Counted from the first letter of the stretch, positions 6,717-15,280 are shown. The stretch is DNA of 64,000 nucleotides from CAIOGI01 sp964389975 (GCA_964389975.1 CAYMGJ010000002.1:6858-70857), one strand, 5' to 3'. Translations and numbers: made by a program. Notes: generated by a model not told the origin, from the sequence alone.

Positions 6717-7601
6717 ATGAATACCAAAGACGATATACAGAAGAAAATAGCTGATATTGAACAGGCTATGAACGCGCCTGATTTCTGGAACAATCCACCT
6801 CAGGCACAAGCACGTATTCGTGAACTTGCTGAACTTAAAAATTCTCTCATGGGTGTTGGAAAGTACGATGCTGGTCATGCCATTATGACCATTTTCTCAG
6901 GTGCAGGAGGTGATGACGCAGAAGACTTTTCTGCTATTCTGTATCGCATGTACAAGAAGTTTTTTGAAAACAAAGGATGGAGTGTTGATATTCTTCATGT
7001 TCACGAAAACGACCATGGTGGTTTTCGGAACATAACGGTGGAGGTGAGGGGAAAGATGGTGTATGGAACACTCAAGAATGAAAGTGGTGTTCATCGTCTC
7101 GTTCGCATCTCTCCGTTTAATGCCAAGCAATTACGTCACACTTCCTTTTCTATGGTGGAAGTCATTCCACAGTTTGAAAAGATACATGCTGGAGATGTGG
7201 AGCTTAAGGAAGGTGATCTTGAAATATCTATAGCTAAGTCAGGTGGACCAGGAGGTCAGAACGTTAACAAGCGAGAAACTGCTGTACGTATTGTTCACAA
7301 ACCTACAGGACTATCTGTGCATGTAACTTCAGAACGATCGCAGGCTCAGAACAAAGAAAAAGCACTCGATATCCTTCGAGGAAAGTTGTTTAAGAAAATG
7401 GATGAAGAACGTAGTGCACATGAGAAGGGTATGTATATTAGCAAGACTACTTCAATTGAGTGGGGTAATCAGATACGTTCATATGTACTTCATCCATACA
7501 AGATGGTAAAGGATCATCGTACCAATGTTGAGACCTCTCAGGTCGAGAAGGTTCTTGAGGGTGATCTCGATGATTTCATAGAAGCAGAGCGGGGGCTATA
7601 G
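6717..7601 (+). CDS. prfB: Peptide chain release factor 2, domain-1-reduced
   Basis: Reads UAA/UGA stop codons and triggers peptide release. The codon-recognition tripeptide S132-P133-F134 identifies RF2, and the catalytic GGQ is at 179-181 in SGGPGGQNVNKRETAVRI. At 294 residues it is far shorter than typical RF2 (about 365): the N-terminal part corresponding to the conserved DVWNEPERAQ region (here DFWNNPPQAQ) jumps directly into the GAGGDDAEDF core, so roughly 60 residues of domain 1 are absent. No autoregulatory +1 frameshift site is needed because the frame is continuous from ATG. ftsE follows after 35 bp. Confidence 0.93.
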   Translation: MNTKDDIQKKIADIEQAMNAPDFWNNPPQAQARIRELAELKNSLMGVGKYDAGHAIMTIFSGAGGDDAEDFSAILYRMYKKFFENKGWSVDILHVHENDHGGFRNITVEVRGKMVYGTLKNESGVHRLVRISPFNAKQLRHTSFSMVEVIPQFEKIHAGDVELKEGDLEISIAKSGGPGGQNVNKRETAVRIVHKPTGLSVHVTSERSQAQNKEKALDILRGKLFKKMDEERSAHEKGMYISKTTSIEWGNQIRSYVLHPYKMVKDHRTNVETSQVEKVLEGDLDDFIEAERGL

Positions 7602-7622
7602 CCTGAAGATTTTTTCATGTGC

Positions 7623-7628
7623 TATAAT
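7623..7628 (+). promoter_or_regulatory. -10 box before ftsE
   Basis: TATAAT 8 nt before the ftsE ATG, compatible with a leaderless or near-leaderless transcript. Confidence 0.45.
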
Positions 7629-7636
7629 TACTCAAT

Positions 7637-8317
7637 ATGATTTATTTCGACAAGGTATCGAAGATATACCCTGATGAATCTGTCGCTCTCGATGGGGTAA
7701 GTTTTGGCATTGAACCTAATGAGTTCATTACTGTCGTGGGTCATTCAGGTGCAGGTAAAACAACTCTCATCAAGATGCTCATTGCAGAAGATCGCCCTAC
7801 TGCAGGAACTGTTTTCTTTGAATCATCAAATATTCATCGTCTCAAGAAGAAAGATATGAACAAATATCGTAGACGTATCGGTACTGTCTTTCAAGATTTC
7901 CGTCTCATTCCCAACAAGACTGCATATGAGAATATTGCTTTTGCAATGGAAGCCCTCGGACGTACTGATGGTGAGATTGCTTCAGATGTTCCTCATGTTT
8001 TAGAACTTGTTGATTTGGGACACAAGATATGGAGTTTTCCTCATGAACTTTCAGGGGGAGAGAAACAACGTGTTGCAATTGCACGTGCCATCGTTACACA
8101 ACCAGATATCATCATTGCAGATGAACCAACGGGTAATCTCGATCCTGTAAATACCTATGAGATTATAAAAATCCTTCAGAAGATTAATGAACTTGGCACT
8201 ACTGTCTTTCTCACAACTCATAATAAGGGGGTGGTTGATACTGTAGGTGGTCGTGTCCTCACCATGGAGAAGGGTAAGATTGTGAGGGATGATAAGCATG
8301 GAAAATATAGCCTTTAA
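7637..8317 (+). CDS. ftsE: Cell division ATP-binding protein FtsE
   Basis: ABC ATPase that pairs with FtsX at the division site and controls peptidoglycan hydrolases. Walker A GHSGAGKTT (about 35-43), Q-loop near VFQDFRL, signature LSGGEKQR (138-145), Walker B IIIADEPTG (158-166) and the H-loop in FLTTHNK are all intact. Length of 226 residues is normal. ftsX starts 3 bp after the stop, so the two form an operon. It has its own -10-like box at 7623-7628. Confidence 0.96.
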   Translation: MIYFDKVSKIYPDESVALDGVSFGIEPNEFITVVGHSGAGKTTLIKMLIAEDRPTAGTVFFESSNIHRLKKKDMNKYRRRIGTVFQDFRLIPNKTAYENIAFAMEALGRTDGEIASDVPHVLELVDLGHKIWSFPHELSGGEKQRVAIARAIVTQPDIIIADEPTGNLDPVNTYEIIKILQKINELGTTVFLTTHNKGVVDTVGGRVLTMEKGKIVRDDKHGKYSL

Positions 8318-8320
8318 ATT

Positions 8321-9277
8321 ATGATATTTACAACATTCAAAAGAATAACTCGATCAGGTTTCGTTAATTTTTGGAGAAATGGTTTCCTTTCTTTCTCTGC
8401 TGTTGTTGTTCTCACGCTCTCACTCGTTGCATTTGGTGCTCTCATTTTCAGTTCAGCATTTGGCCGAGCAATTCTTAAGGAGGTAAAGAGTAAGGTTGAT
8501 ATTAATGTATATTTCGTACTTGATGCAGAAGAGACAGATATTGTTGCCTTAAAAAAGACTATTGAGAATCTTCCTGAGGTGCAAACAGTTGAGTATGTAT
8601 CACGTGATCAAGCTCTCGCTGATTTTAAGGACAAGTGGAAAGACAATTCCCTCATTCTTCAAGGTCTCGATGAGATTGGAGACAATCCATTTCCTGCAGT
8701 ACTTAACGTGAAGGCAAAAGAACCTTCTCAGTATGCTGGTATCGCTCGATTTCTTGATAGCAAAAATTCTTTTTCAAAAGATGGTGTGAGTATTGTAGAG
8801 AAGGTTAATTACAATCAGAACAAACTTATTATAGATCGTCTTGGTCGTATTATACCCGCAATTGAAAAGACAGGATCAATTCTCGCTATCATACTTATCA
8901 TCGTTGCAATCATCATTACATTCAATACTGTTCGTCTCATTATATATACCGCAAAGGATGAGATATCAGTCATGAGACTTGTGGGAGCTTCAAATATGTA
9001 TATTCGTGGACCTTTTGTAGTATCAGGAATCATGTACGGTATTATTTCAGGTATTCTCACACTCGGCGTTCTGGCACTTGTTGCTTTCTACAGTGATGCT
9101 CTCTTTATGAAATTTGCTGGAGTACAGGGTGCGCAAGATTTCGATCTCCTTATGAATGTGTTCTCATCATATTTCGTAACTAATTTTGGACAAATATTTG
9201 CTCTCATTATGGGGTCTGGTGTGATATTAGGAGCCGTATCAAGTTACCTTGCTGTCAAGAGATACTTACGTATATAA
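8321..9277 (+). CDS. ftsX: Cell division protein FtsX (permease-like)
   Basis: Membrane partner of FtsE. The 318-residue product has the FtsX topology: first membrane segment at about 20-46, a large external loop (about 50-180) with the usual VDINVYF and YVSRDQAL patterns, then three more membrane segments near 186-210, 236-260 and 290-314. The loop sequence TVRLIIYTAKDEISVMRLVGAS is characteristic of the family. It is directly coupled to ftsE and followed by pyrG 21 bp downstream. Confidence 0.95.
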   Translation: MIFTTFKRITRSGFVNFWRNGFLSFSAVVVLTLSLVAFGALIFSSAFGRAILKEVKSKVDINVYFVLDAEETDIVALKKTIENLPEVQTVEYVSRDQALADFKDKWKDNSLILQGLDEIGDNPFPAVLNVKAKEPSQYAGIARFLDSKNSFSKDGVSIVEKVNYNQNKLIIDRLGRIIPAIEKTGSILAIILIIVAIIITFNTVRLIIYTAKDEISVMRLVGASNMYIRGPFVVSGIMYGIISGILTLGVLALVAFYSDALFMKFAGVQGAQDFDLLMNVFSSYFVTNFGQIFALIMGSGVILGAVSSYLAVKRYLRI

Positions 9278-9298
9278 TACAGAACAATATATACCTTT

Positions 9299-10990
9299 AT
9301 GAAAAAAGACACTGCACGAAAGACATCACACAGAAAGAAAAAAGAATCACTTAATCATAAATACATTTTTGTCGTCGGTGGTGTTATGTCAGGTGTTGGT
9401 AAGGGTATTGCCACTTCTTCTATCGGTACACTACTTCAAGCTCGTGGATTCAATGTTAACCTTGCAAAGGTTGATCCATATCTCAATGTTGATGCAGGAA
9501 CCATGAACCCTACTGAACATGGGGAGGTTTTTGTGCTTAATTCAGGTCTTGAAACTGATCAGGATATGGGTAACTATGAACGATTTCTCAATCGTGATTT
9601 GATGCATGAGGACTATATCACTTCAGGAATGGTGTACAAACATGTGATCGACAAAGAAAGAAATCTTGGATATGGAGGTAAGTGTGTAGAGGCTGTTCCT
9701 CATATACGTGATGAGATTGTTCGTCGTTATGAACATGCTGCAAAACTCAATGATAGCGAAATATCAATTATCGAGATTGGAGGAACTGTAGGTGACTATC
9801 AAAACATTATGTTCATTGAAGCCGCTCGCGTACTGAAGATTAAACATCCTGATGATGTGATCTTTATTATGGTTAGTTACCTACCTATCCCTTCTAAGAT
9901 TGGGGAAATGAAATCTCGCCCTACTCAAAACGCTGTTCATCAGCTTGCTGGATATGGAGTGCATACTGATATCATCATTGCTCGTTCTGAAGTTCCTGTC
10001 GACAAGAAGAGAAAGGAAAAGATTGGTGTTGCATGTAATCTTCCTGAAGAAAACGTCATATCTGCTCCTGATATTGATAGTGTCTATGATGTTCCTTTGA
10101 ATTTCGAGAGGGACAAGCTCGGGGATATTCTTGTGAAGGCTCTTAAACTTGATACTCGTAAGGGACCAGGGCTTTCTTCATGGAAGAGGTTTGCTGAGGG
10201 TATAAAGACAACAACAGAGGAGGTTCACATTGCTATCGTCGGTAAGTATTTTTCAACAGGAGATTTCGTACTTACTGATGCATACCTTTCGGTGCTTGAG
10301 GCAATTAAATATTCAGCACAGGAACATAAGGTGAAACCTGTTATACACACTATCAATGCTCGTGATTTTGAGGTTGAAAAGCCACAGTACAAGTCGCTTG
10401 ATATGTTCCATGGAATTATCGTTCCTGGAGGTTTTGGAGAAACTGGTATAGAGGGGAAATTAAATGTAATTCGATATGCTCGAGAAAACAAAATTCCATA
10501 TTTCGGACTCTGCTACGGTATGCAATTAATGTCGATTGAATATGCCCGAAACGTTCTTAATCTTAAAGGCGCTCAAACTGCTGAGATCAATCCAAAAGCA
10601 GAACATCTCATTATCGACATCATGCCTGATCAGAAGAAGAAGCTTCTTGAAAAAGACTATGGAGGAAGTATGCGATTAGGAACATATGAAGCACACCTTA
10701 CCCCTGGAACTATAGCTCATAAGGCATATGGTACGAATGTCATTTATGAACGACATCGTCATCGCTTTGAGGTGAATCCTGAATATGTAGAACGTCTCAC
10801 TCATGCTGGTCTTGTGTTCTCGGGAACTTCTCCTGACAGGAAACTTATGGAAATCGCTGAGCTTCCTGAGTCAGTGCACCCATTCTTTCTAGGAACACAA
10901 TTCCATCCTGAATTTCTTGCTCGTCCTCTTGCTCCACATCCTCTCTTTAGTCGATTTATACAGGTGAGTAAGAAGAGGAAGATAAATTGA
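9299..10990 (+). CDS. pyrG: CTP synthase
   Basis: Makes CTP from UTP, ATP and glutamine. The N-terminal amidoligase domain carries VMSGVGKGIATSSIG and KVDPYLNVDAGTMNP; the C-terminal class I glutaminase domain has FGLCYGMQ with nucleophile Cys405 and the HPEF histidine-glutamate pair in GTQFHPEF. Length of 563 residues is normal with a short basic N-terminal extension (about 1-20). The gene ends with TGA, showing that UGA is a stop codon here. It is one of few nucleotide biosynthesis genes in the window. Confidence 0.97.
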   Translation: MKKDTARKTSHRKKKESLNHKYIFVVGGVMSGVGKGIATSSIGTLLQARGFNVNLAKVDPYLNVDAGTMNPTEHGEVFVLNSGLETDQDMGNYERFLNRDLMHEDYITSGMVYKHVIDKERNLGYGGKCVEAVPHIRDEIVRRYEHAAKLNDSEISIIEIGGTVGDYQNIMFIEAARVLKIKHPDDVIFIMVSYLPIPSKIGEMKSRPTQNAVHQLAGYGVHTDIIIARSEVPVDKKRKEKIGVACNLPEENVISAPDIDSVYDVPLNFERDKLGDILVKALKLDTRKGPGLSSWKRFAEGIKTTTEEVHIAIVGKYFSTGDFVLTDAYLSVLEAIKYSAQEHKVKPVIHTINARDFEVEKPQYKSLDMFHGIIVPGGFGETGIEGKLNVIRYARENKIPYFGLCYGMQLMSIEYARNVLNLKGAQTAEINPKAEHLIIDIMPDQKKKLLEKDYGGSMRLGTYEAHLTPGTIAHKAYGTNVIYERHRHRFEVNPEYVERLTHAGLVFSGTSPDRKLMEIAELPESVHPFFLGTQFHPEFLARPLAPHPLFSRFIQVSKKRKIN

Positions 10991-11059
10991 TATTTTGTAT
11001 ACAAGGAGTATAGTTAAGTACGGATGAGGGGATATGGTATCTCTTCAGGAAAGGTAAAT

Positions 11060-11677
11060 ATGGGACAGGATATAACTCTTTTTGTTGAAAAATACGCCGC
11101 ACTTATTCGTACCGAGGCTCTTAGACATTGTCCTTCAGACATGTATTCCATGTGGGGAGATGATCTCTTTTCCGTTGCTCTTGCAAGGGCTGCAAAGCTC
11201 CTGCCGTCCTTCGGGGAACTTGAAGACATAGCTCCCCTCGTTCGTATGTGTGCTCGTCAGGGGGCAATTGATTTTCTAAGGCATATCGATCATATATCTC
11301 GTGGACGTCGAAAACTGTTTTTCGAGGGAAAGATGAGAGATCCGTTATGCAGATCGATATCCTATGACATGGAATCCTCTGAGGGTATGCTTCTTTCTGA
11401 AGCTATCGCTGATCCGTCTGTACTTACATCATGGCAGTTACTCTTAAGGACGGAATTATCTCAGATACTCAACTCTGTTGTTTCTTGCCTTAATGATCAA
11501 CAACGACAAATTGTTGCCCTATATCATTTTGAAGAACTCAGCTACAAAGAAATTGGAAAGATCTTTCGTTTTTCTGAGTCACGCGTTTGTCAAATCCATG
11601 GTAAGTCTATGGCGCGACTTCGCCGGGAAATCTCTAGGAAATTCGAGCTGGGGTTTTGTGATCTACTACCTACGTAA
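11060..11677 (+). CDS. Sigma-70 family RNA polymerase sigma factor (FliA/SigB-like)
   Basis: Alternative sigma factor that would direct RNA polymerase to a specific promoter set. Region 2 is represented by DDLFSVALARAAKLLPSFGELEDIAPLVRMCARQGAIDFLRHIDHISR, close to the FliA/WhiG pattern; region 4 carries a helix-turn-helix in LSYKEIGKIFRFSESRVCQIH near the C-terminus. Region 1.1 is absent. ATG at 11024 is in frame, but the ATG at 11060 is preceded at ideal spacing by AGGAAAGG (11047-11054), so it is preferred. No anti-sigma gene is adjacent. The target regulon is unknown. Confidence 0.88.
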   Translation: MGQDITLFVEKYAALIRTEALRHCPSDMYSMWGDDLFSVALARAAKLLPSFGELEDIAPLVRMCARQGAIDFLRHIDHISRGRRKLFFEGKMRDPLCRSISYDMESSEGMLLSEAIADPSVLTSWQLLLRTELSQILNSVVSCLNDQQRQIVALYHFEELSYKEIGKIFRFSESRVCQIHGKSMARLRREISRKFELGFCDLLPT

Positions 11678-11696
11678 TGTGGCTATAGTATTTCAC

Positions 11697-11713
11697 AAGG
11701 CTCCGGCCTTTTT
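11697..11713 (+). terminator. Terminator after sigma factor gene
   Basis: Short stem AAGGC/GCCTT with TCCG loop followed by TTT. Confidence 0.65.
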
Positions 11714-11771
11714 GTTACAAAGGTGAACTTACTTGAATATTCTCTAATTTTAGGGTATTTTGTAATGACAT

Positions 11772-11845
11772 TGCCGGATCGTCTAAAGGTAGGACGTCGC
11801 TCTCTGAAAGCGAAAATTTTGGTTCGATTCCAAGTCCGGCAGCCA
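11772..11845 (+). tRNA. tRNA-Gln (CTG) with encoded CCA
   Basis: Acceptor TGCCGGA/TCCGGCA, anticodon stem TCGCT/AGCGA with loop CTCTGAA (anticodon CTG), T arm TTTGG/CCAAG with TTCGATT, discriminator G then CCA at 11843-11845. It is the only tRNA in the window with an encoded CCA. A promoter-like TTGAAT...TATTTT lies about 20 nt upstream. It borders an accessory island with recombinase debris and may be its integration site. Confidence 0.95.
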
Positions 11846-11886
11846 GTTTGAGACACGTTCGGACTCCGAGGAGCCTGTAAAATGCA

Positions 11887-13104
11887 ATGGCTAACAAAAA
11901 ATCTAAAAAACAAAAAAGGAAGAAAACTCTACCTGTGGGATGGAAAAAAGATGGGAAGAATTACCTCTATTATTTCAAGCCTAAAATCGCAAATACATAT
12001 AAGATCAAAAAAATAGATTTTATAGGATTTGAAGTACCTCCAAAGGGCTTGAATTTATATGGGACGGGAGGTGGCTTTAATATGCGTCAAGCTAATAAGG
12101 TGGGAGGGAGTCATTTTTTGGCGTCCATAGAGAACAAATATAAAAAACAGATTCATCTGACGATATTCAGCAACGGAAACGGTTCTAGGTCATTCAAGAT
12201 CTTAAATAAGAACATTTCAATATCTCTTTCCTTTGAAAACTTTTCTGAAGTTATAAAGGATCTGGGTTATGAGATTAAGGCCAATCGAGACAAGGTTGTT
12301 ATTAAGAGGTTGGCAAATTTTTTCCCAAAGGAGCTCTCTGCAGATCAAACGAGCGATTCTGCCGGAGCTAAGCTTGGAGATATTAACTTGAATGCTTTGG
12401 ATGAAATAGGGCACGAGGCAGTTGCTGATTTTATAAAAAAGTATATTTCCTTGAATGCTGAAAATAATGAGGTATTAGAAAAGCTGCAAACAAATCTTGT
12501 TCTTCAGGGACAGAAGAAGACTCTTGATCAGGTCATAGCTAAGTTCGAATCTCGTTTGAAGGACGATGATTTGGATGAAAAGGACTGGCAAAAGTTTTTG
12601 CACGAGGAAGTGTTTTTCTTTCTTTCTAATTATGTTGAATCTATCAGGGAGACAAATGTGAGTTTTGGTATGGCTGATGAAAGAGAAAGAAAGCCAGATT
12701 TCGTTTGGATCGATCTTTACGGATTTCTTGATGTGTTTGAGATAAAAACGCCGCAAACTGAGATTCTGGCAAAGAAAATTGATGACAGTCACGATAACTA
12801 TTATTTTTCTCGATACGCTTCAATGGCAATCTCTCAGATCGAGAAATATATGCTCTATTTGGAAAGAAATATTGATAATTATCAAAAATATCTTTCCCGT
12901 CAAACAAAGATTCCATTCTCGGTACTAAAGCCAAAAGCTTTCTTAATTATTGGCAACACGAAAGAATTTGAGACAAATGAAAAGAAGAAAAGAGATTTCA
13001 GAGTATTAAGGAGACTCTTCAAGAATATTGAGTTTATTACTTTTGATGAGCTTTTAGATAACCTTAAGAACTTGGCAAGCAAATTTGAAAAAGAAAAAAA
13101 ATGA
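11887..13104 (+). CDS. Shedu-like anti-phage nuclease (DUF4263 C-terminal domain)
   Basis: 405 residues. The C-terminal half (about 215-400) matches the Shedu/DUF4263 pattern, a PD-(D/E)XK-type nuclease domain: an EKDWQKFLHEEV helix, then KPDFV with D271, GFLDVFEIKTPQ with D282 and E285-x-K287, and a long helix with repeated Gln/Tyr. The N-terminal part (about 1-200) is a separate lysine-rich region of unknown role; such variable N-terminal sensors are known in Shedu proteins. It overlaps the next gene by 4 bp (ATGA), so the two are translationally coupled. Codon use is richer in AAG/TTG-type and AT-rich codons than neighbours. Role as phage defence is inferred from the family. Confidence 0.75.
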   Translation: MANKKSKKQKRKKTLPVGWKKDGKNYLYYFKPKIANTYKIKKIDFIGFEVPPKGLNLYGTGGGFNMRQANKVGGSHFLASIENKYKKQIHLTIFSNGNGSRSFKILNKNISISLSFENFSEVIKDLGYEIKANRDKVVIKRLANFFPKELSADQTSDSAGAKLGDINLNALDEIGHEAVADFIKKYISLNAENNEVLEKLQTNLVLQGQKKTLDQVIAKFESRLKDDDLDEKDWQKFLHEEVFFFLSNYVESIRETNVSFGMADERERKPDFVWIDLYGFLDVFEIKTPQTEILAKKIDDSHDNYYFSRYASMAISQIEKYMLYLERNIDNYQKYLSRQTKIPFSVLKPKAFLIIGNTKEFETNEKKKRDFRVLRRLFKNIEFITFDELLDNLKNLASKFEKEKK

Positions 13105-13676
13105 AAAAAAGTGATGTGCTACAACTAATTAAAAATGATCCATGGATGATGAATATCATCCATATCGCCGAAAAGCTCAACCTTCCAGACTGGGTAATCG
13201 GAGCTGGTTTTGTCAGGAATAAGGTATGGGATCATTTGCATGGATATTCAAATAAGGAAGTGGATACCCGGGACATCGACTTGGTGTATTTCGATCCAAA
13301 TGGAAATGACCAGAAAGCAGATGAAGAACTATCATTGAAGCTTACCAAAGAAACCGGAATAAGCTTTGAGATAGTAAATCAGTTCTATGCCCATAAATGG
13401 AACGGCATACCCCCATACACTTCTACAGAGGATGCTATAGCTACATGGCCAGAAACGGCAACGGCTGTAGGAGTGACCTTGAAGGATGGTGAGCTTTGGC
13501 TAATTGCTCCATACACCATTGATGATATGGTTAATGTGATAGCTCGTCCAAGCCCTAGATTCAAAGGAAATCTTGAGGTGGTTAAGAAAAGAGCAGAAAG
13601 CAAGAAGTGGACGGAGAAATATCCAAAACTCAAGTTTGAGGATGTTTGGCCATCGTTCCGAGAAGGGTCAAAATGA
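13101..13676 (+). CDS. Nucleotidyltransferase-fold protein (DUF925/COG3575-like)
   Basis: 191 residues. The start region has LPDWVIGAGFVRNKVWDHLHGY followed by TRDIDLVYFDP, the GaGxxRn...D-I-D arrangement of the COG3575 nucleotidyltransferase family, with later WPETATAVGV and PYTIDDMVNVIARPSPRF, also typical. Substrate is unknown for the family. It is fused by a 4-bp overlap to the Shedu-like gene, which suggests a shared function, perhaps as an accessory or antitoxin-like partner; that is inference. Its 3' end overlaps the end of the convergent recombinase remnant by 9 bp. Confidence 0.78.
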   Translation: MKKSDVLQLIKNDPWMMNIIHIAEKLNLPDWVIGAGFVRNKVWDHLHGYSNKEVDTRDIDLVYFDPNGNDQKADEELSLKLTKETGISFEIVNQFYAHKWNGIPPYTSTEDAIATWPETATAVGVTLKDGELWLIAPYTIDDMVNVIARPSPRFKGNLEVVKKRAESKKWTEKYPKLKFEDVWPSFREGSK

Positions 13677-14027
13677 CATACTTAGATACTCCTGAAAACC
13701 CTTGTGATGCTCGTGGTCTGCTTTTGTATGCTCGTCCAATTCCAAACTCAAGCGGTACCGTTTGTCCTTCATCTCTTGCAACTTTTTGTCATACTCAACA
13801 CGTGCAATACTCTGGTCAATCAGTAAGTCCATCAATCGGTTTATACGAAACTGTAGGGCATTGTATTCGCTCTGTACACGTCCAACCTGTGCGTGATGGT
13901 ATTCCACTTCGTTCTCGTTTGTCTTTCGTAGCTCGGTTACAAGATGTTCAATAACGACATCGGGTATGTCGCTGAACTTTTGGAATGCTTGGGAGCTTCG
14001 TTGTTGTGTATGAAAGTCATCTTTCAT
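13668..14027 (-). pseudogene. Large serine recombinase remnant (C-terminal coiled coil)
   Basis: A 119-codon frame on the minus strand that resembles only the coiled-coil region of large serine recombinases: DIPDVVIEHLVTELRKTNENE, then a long helix ending DEHTKADHEH. The catalytic resolvase domain and zinc ribbon upstream, and the usual C-terminal LLNLA-type tail, are missing on both sides, so this is a fragment. It marks an integrative element that has decayed next to tRNA-Gln. It could instead be a domesticated coiled-coil protein, but nothing supports that. Confidence 0.6.
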
Positions 14028-14080
14028 ACGCTTTACTTTAGTTTACAGATGGTAGGAAAGCAATCTATAATGAAGTCTCT

Positions 14081-14391
14081 ATGGAAGAGATTAAAAAAGA
14101 TGAAGCGTTAGCAAAACTATCCAAGCAAAACGTGTATACAGGATTTAAGGTCTTGTTTAGTTATTTGGGTCTTTATAAGCGACAGATAATAGCGAGTCGT
14201 TTGAGGAACTTATGAAGAATAGAACGACCTTCATTATTGCTCACAGGCTTTCGACGGTCAGAAAAGCTGATAGTATCCTTGTTTTCAAGGAAGGTTCGAT
14301 GATTGAAAAAGGGACGCATTCAGAATTGTTAAAAATTGAAGGAGGTGAATATCGACGCCTATACGAGTTACAAATAGGACTTACAGAGTAA
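14081..14391 (+). pseudogene. Internally deleted ABC exporter gene
   Basis: The segment begins with an ATG-initiated N-terminus typical of MsbA-like ABC exporters (MEEIKKDEALAKLSKQNVYT, then the first membrane helix start YLGLYKRQI) and ends, in a different frame, with an exporter C-terminus (TTFIIAHRLSTV H-loop, KEGSMIEKGTHSELL, stop at 14389). The junction is at about 14188-14195. Everything between, including the membrane domain, Walker A, signature and Walker B, is gone, so about 1.4 kb was lost. Confidence 0.7.
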
Positions 14392-14623
14392 GCTGGTTAA
14401 GCGGCTTTATGCGGAGATAAGCGTAGGAAAAATGCTCGTAATCGTCATTTCCTTGCTGATTTGAGCCCAATTGATAGTTCTGAACGTGTCCACGAACCGC
14501 AATCAACTTCAGATAGGTTCTGAGTCCAAACATGTGCTAGGCAAGATTTTTGAATCTGTCTTAATTAGATCGGGGGACACCATCTTTGTGACATAGCTAT
14601 ATTCTTCGGTGTATATAATTTGA
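14392..14623 (+). other. Non-coding remnant stretch
   Basis: About 230 bases without a convincing reading frame on either strand. It lies inside the decayed island after the ABC transporter remnant. I see no intact gene, RNA or clear repeat of the tRNA-Gln end here. Confidence 0.5.
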
Positions 14624-14629
14624 TATAAT
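14624..14629 (+). promoter_or_regulatory. -10 box, leaderless-type
   Basis: TATAAT exactly 6 nt before the ATG at 14636. Confidence 0.5.
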
Positions 14630-14635
14630 TTATGC

Positions 14636-15280
14636 ATGAAGATTTTGTATGAAGTCAAACGAATCGAAGTCAAACGTACGTTTGTTATAGCAGATCATGT
14701 TGCTCATATGCATAACGGTAAGAAGTTAGGTAATAATCGTACTTTCTTAAAGAATATTTCTGAACAAGAATTTGAAAAAAAGTTAAGAGATATAAAATCA
14801 AAAATTTTGAAACTCAAAGAAAAAGATATAGACAAGTTGGTATCTCCTGAATATGCCAAAAGAATTGAGGCATATAATAAGAGTAAGTGGTTTTTGGTAG
14901 AAATAAGTCCAAAGGAGCTTGGGGTGTGGAAACGAGCTGGTGGATTACCCCTGAGATGGACTAATCAGAGTTTGGTTGAAACGGCTGAAAAGGTAAGAAG
15001 AGGTTTTCTTCGAAATTCAAAATCTCTTAAAAGAAGGCCTAAACATACCATTCCAAATATCTTAAATATAAAAGATCATATGCAACAAAGAGAGAAGTAT
15101 CTGTATCCGATAGTATTTAAAAATGACACAGGAACACGAGGTAGAAAAAGATTAAAAAGAAAGATGGTGGGTGATATTGATGATGGAAATATGAGATCTA
15201 TTGCCTTGGCGATGAGTGGAAAGAATACACTCATTGTCTATTTCGGAGTTCCAACACATTCCCATGAACCACAAACCTAA
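14636..15280 (+). CDS. Basic protein of unknown function
   Basis: 214 residues, not recognised. It is strongly basic (many Lys/Arg), has a central coiled-coil-prone stretch (about 40-75, EQEFEKKLRDIKSKILKLK) and a segment FLVEISPKELGVWKRAGG. No cysteine pairs, signal peptide or membrane segment are evident. It follows the decayed island and has a TATAAT box 6 nt before its ATG. The 3' end overlaps the next small membrane gene by 17 bp, suggesting co-transcription. It may be cargo of the same element. Confidence 0.6.
   Translation: MKILYEVKRIEVKRTFVIADHVAHMHNGKKLGNNRTFLKNISEQEFEKKLRDIKSKILKLKEKDIDKLVSPEYAKRIEAYNKSKWFLVEISPKELGVWKRAGGLPLRWTNQSLVETAEKVRRGFLRNSKSLKRRPKHTIPNILNIKDHMQQREKYLYPIVFKNDTGTRGRKRLKRKMVGDIDDGNMRSIALAMSGKNTLIVYFGVPTHSHEPQT

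Noticed and set aside
6717..6800. Programmed +1 frameshift in prfB
   Set aside because: The frame is continuous from ATG and no CTTTGA-type slippery stop with upstream ribosome-binding site is present.
13646..13954. Plus-strand protein opposite the recombinase remnant
   Set aside because: Composition and lack of any family pattern indicate a shadow of the minus-strand coiled-coil frame.
14400..14620. Right-hand att copy of the tRNA-Gln 3' end
   Set aside because: Only a loose resemblance to the T arm and a shared GACACGTTC string were found, no continuous match.
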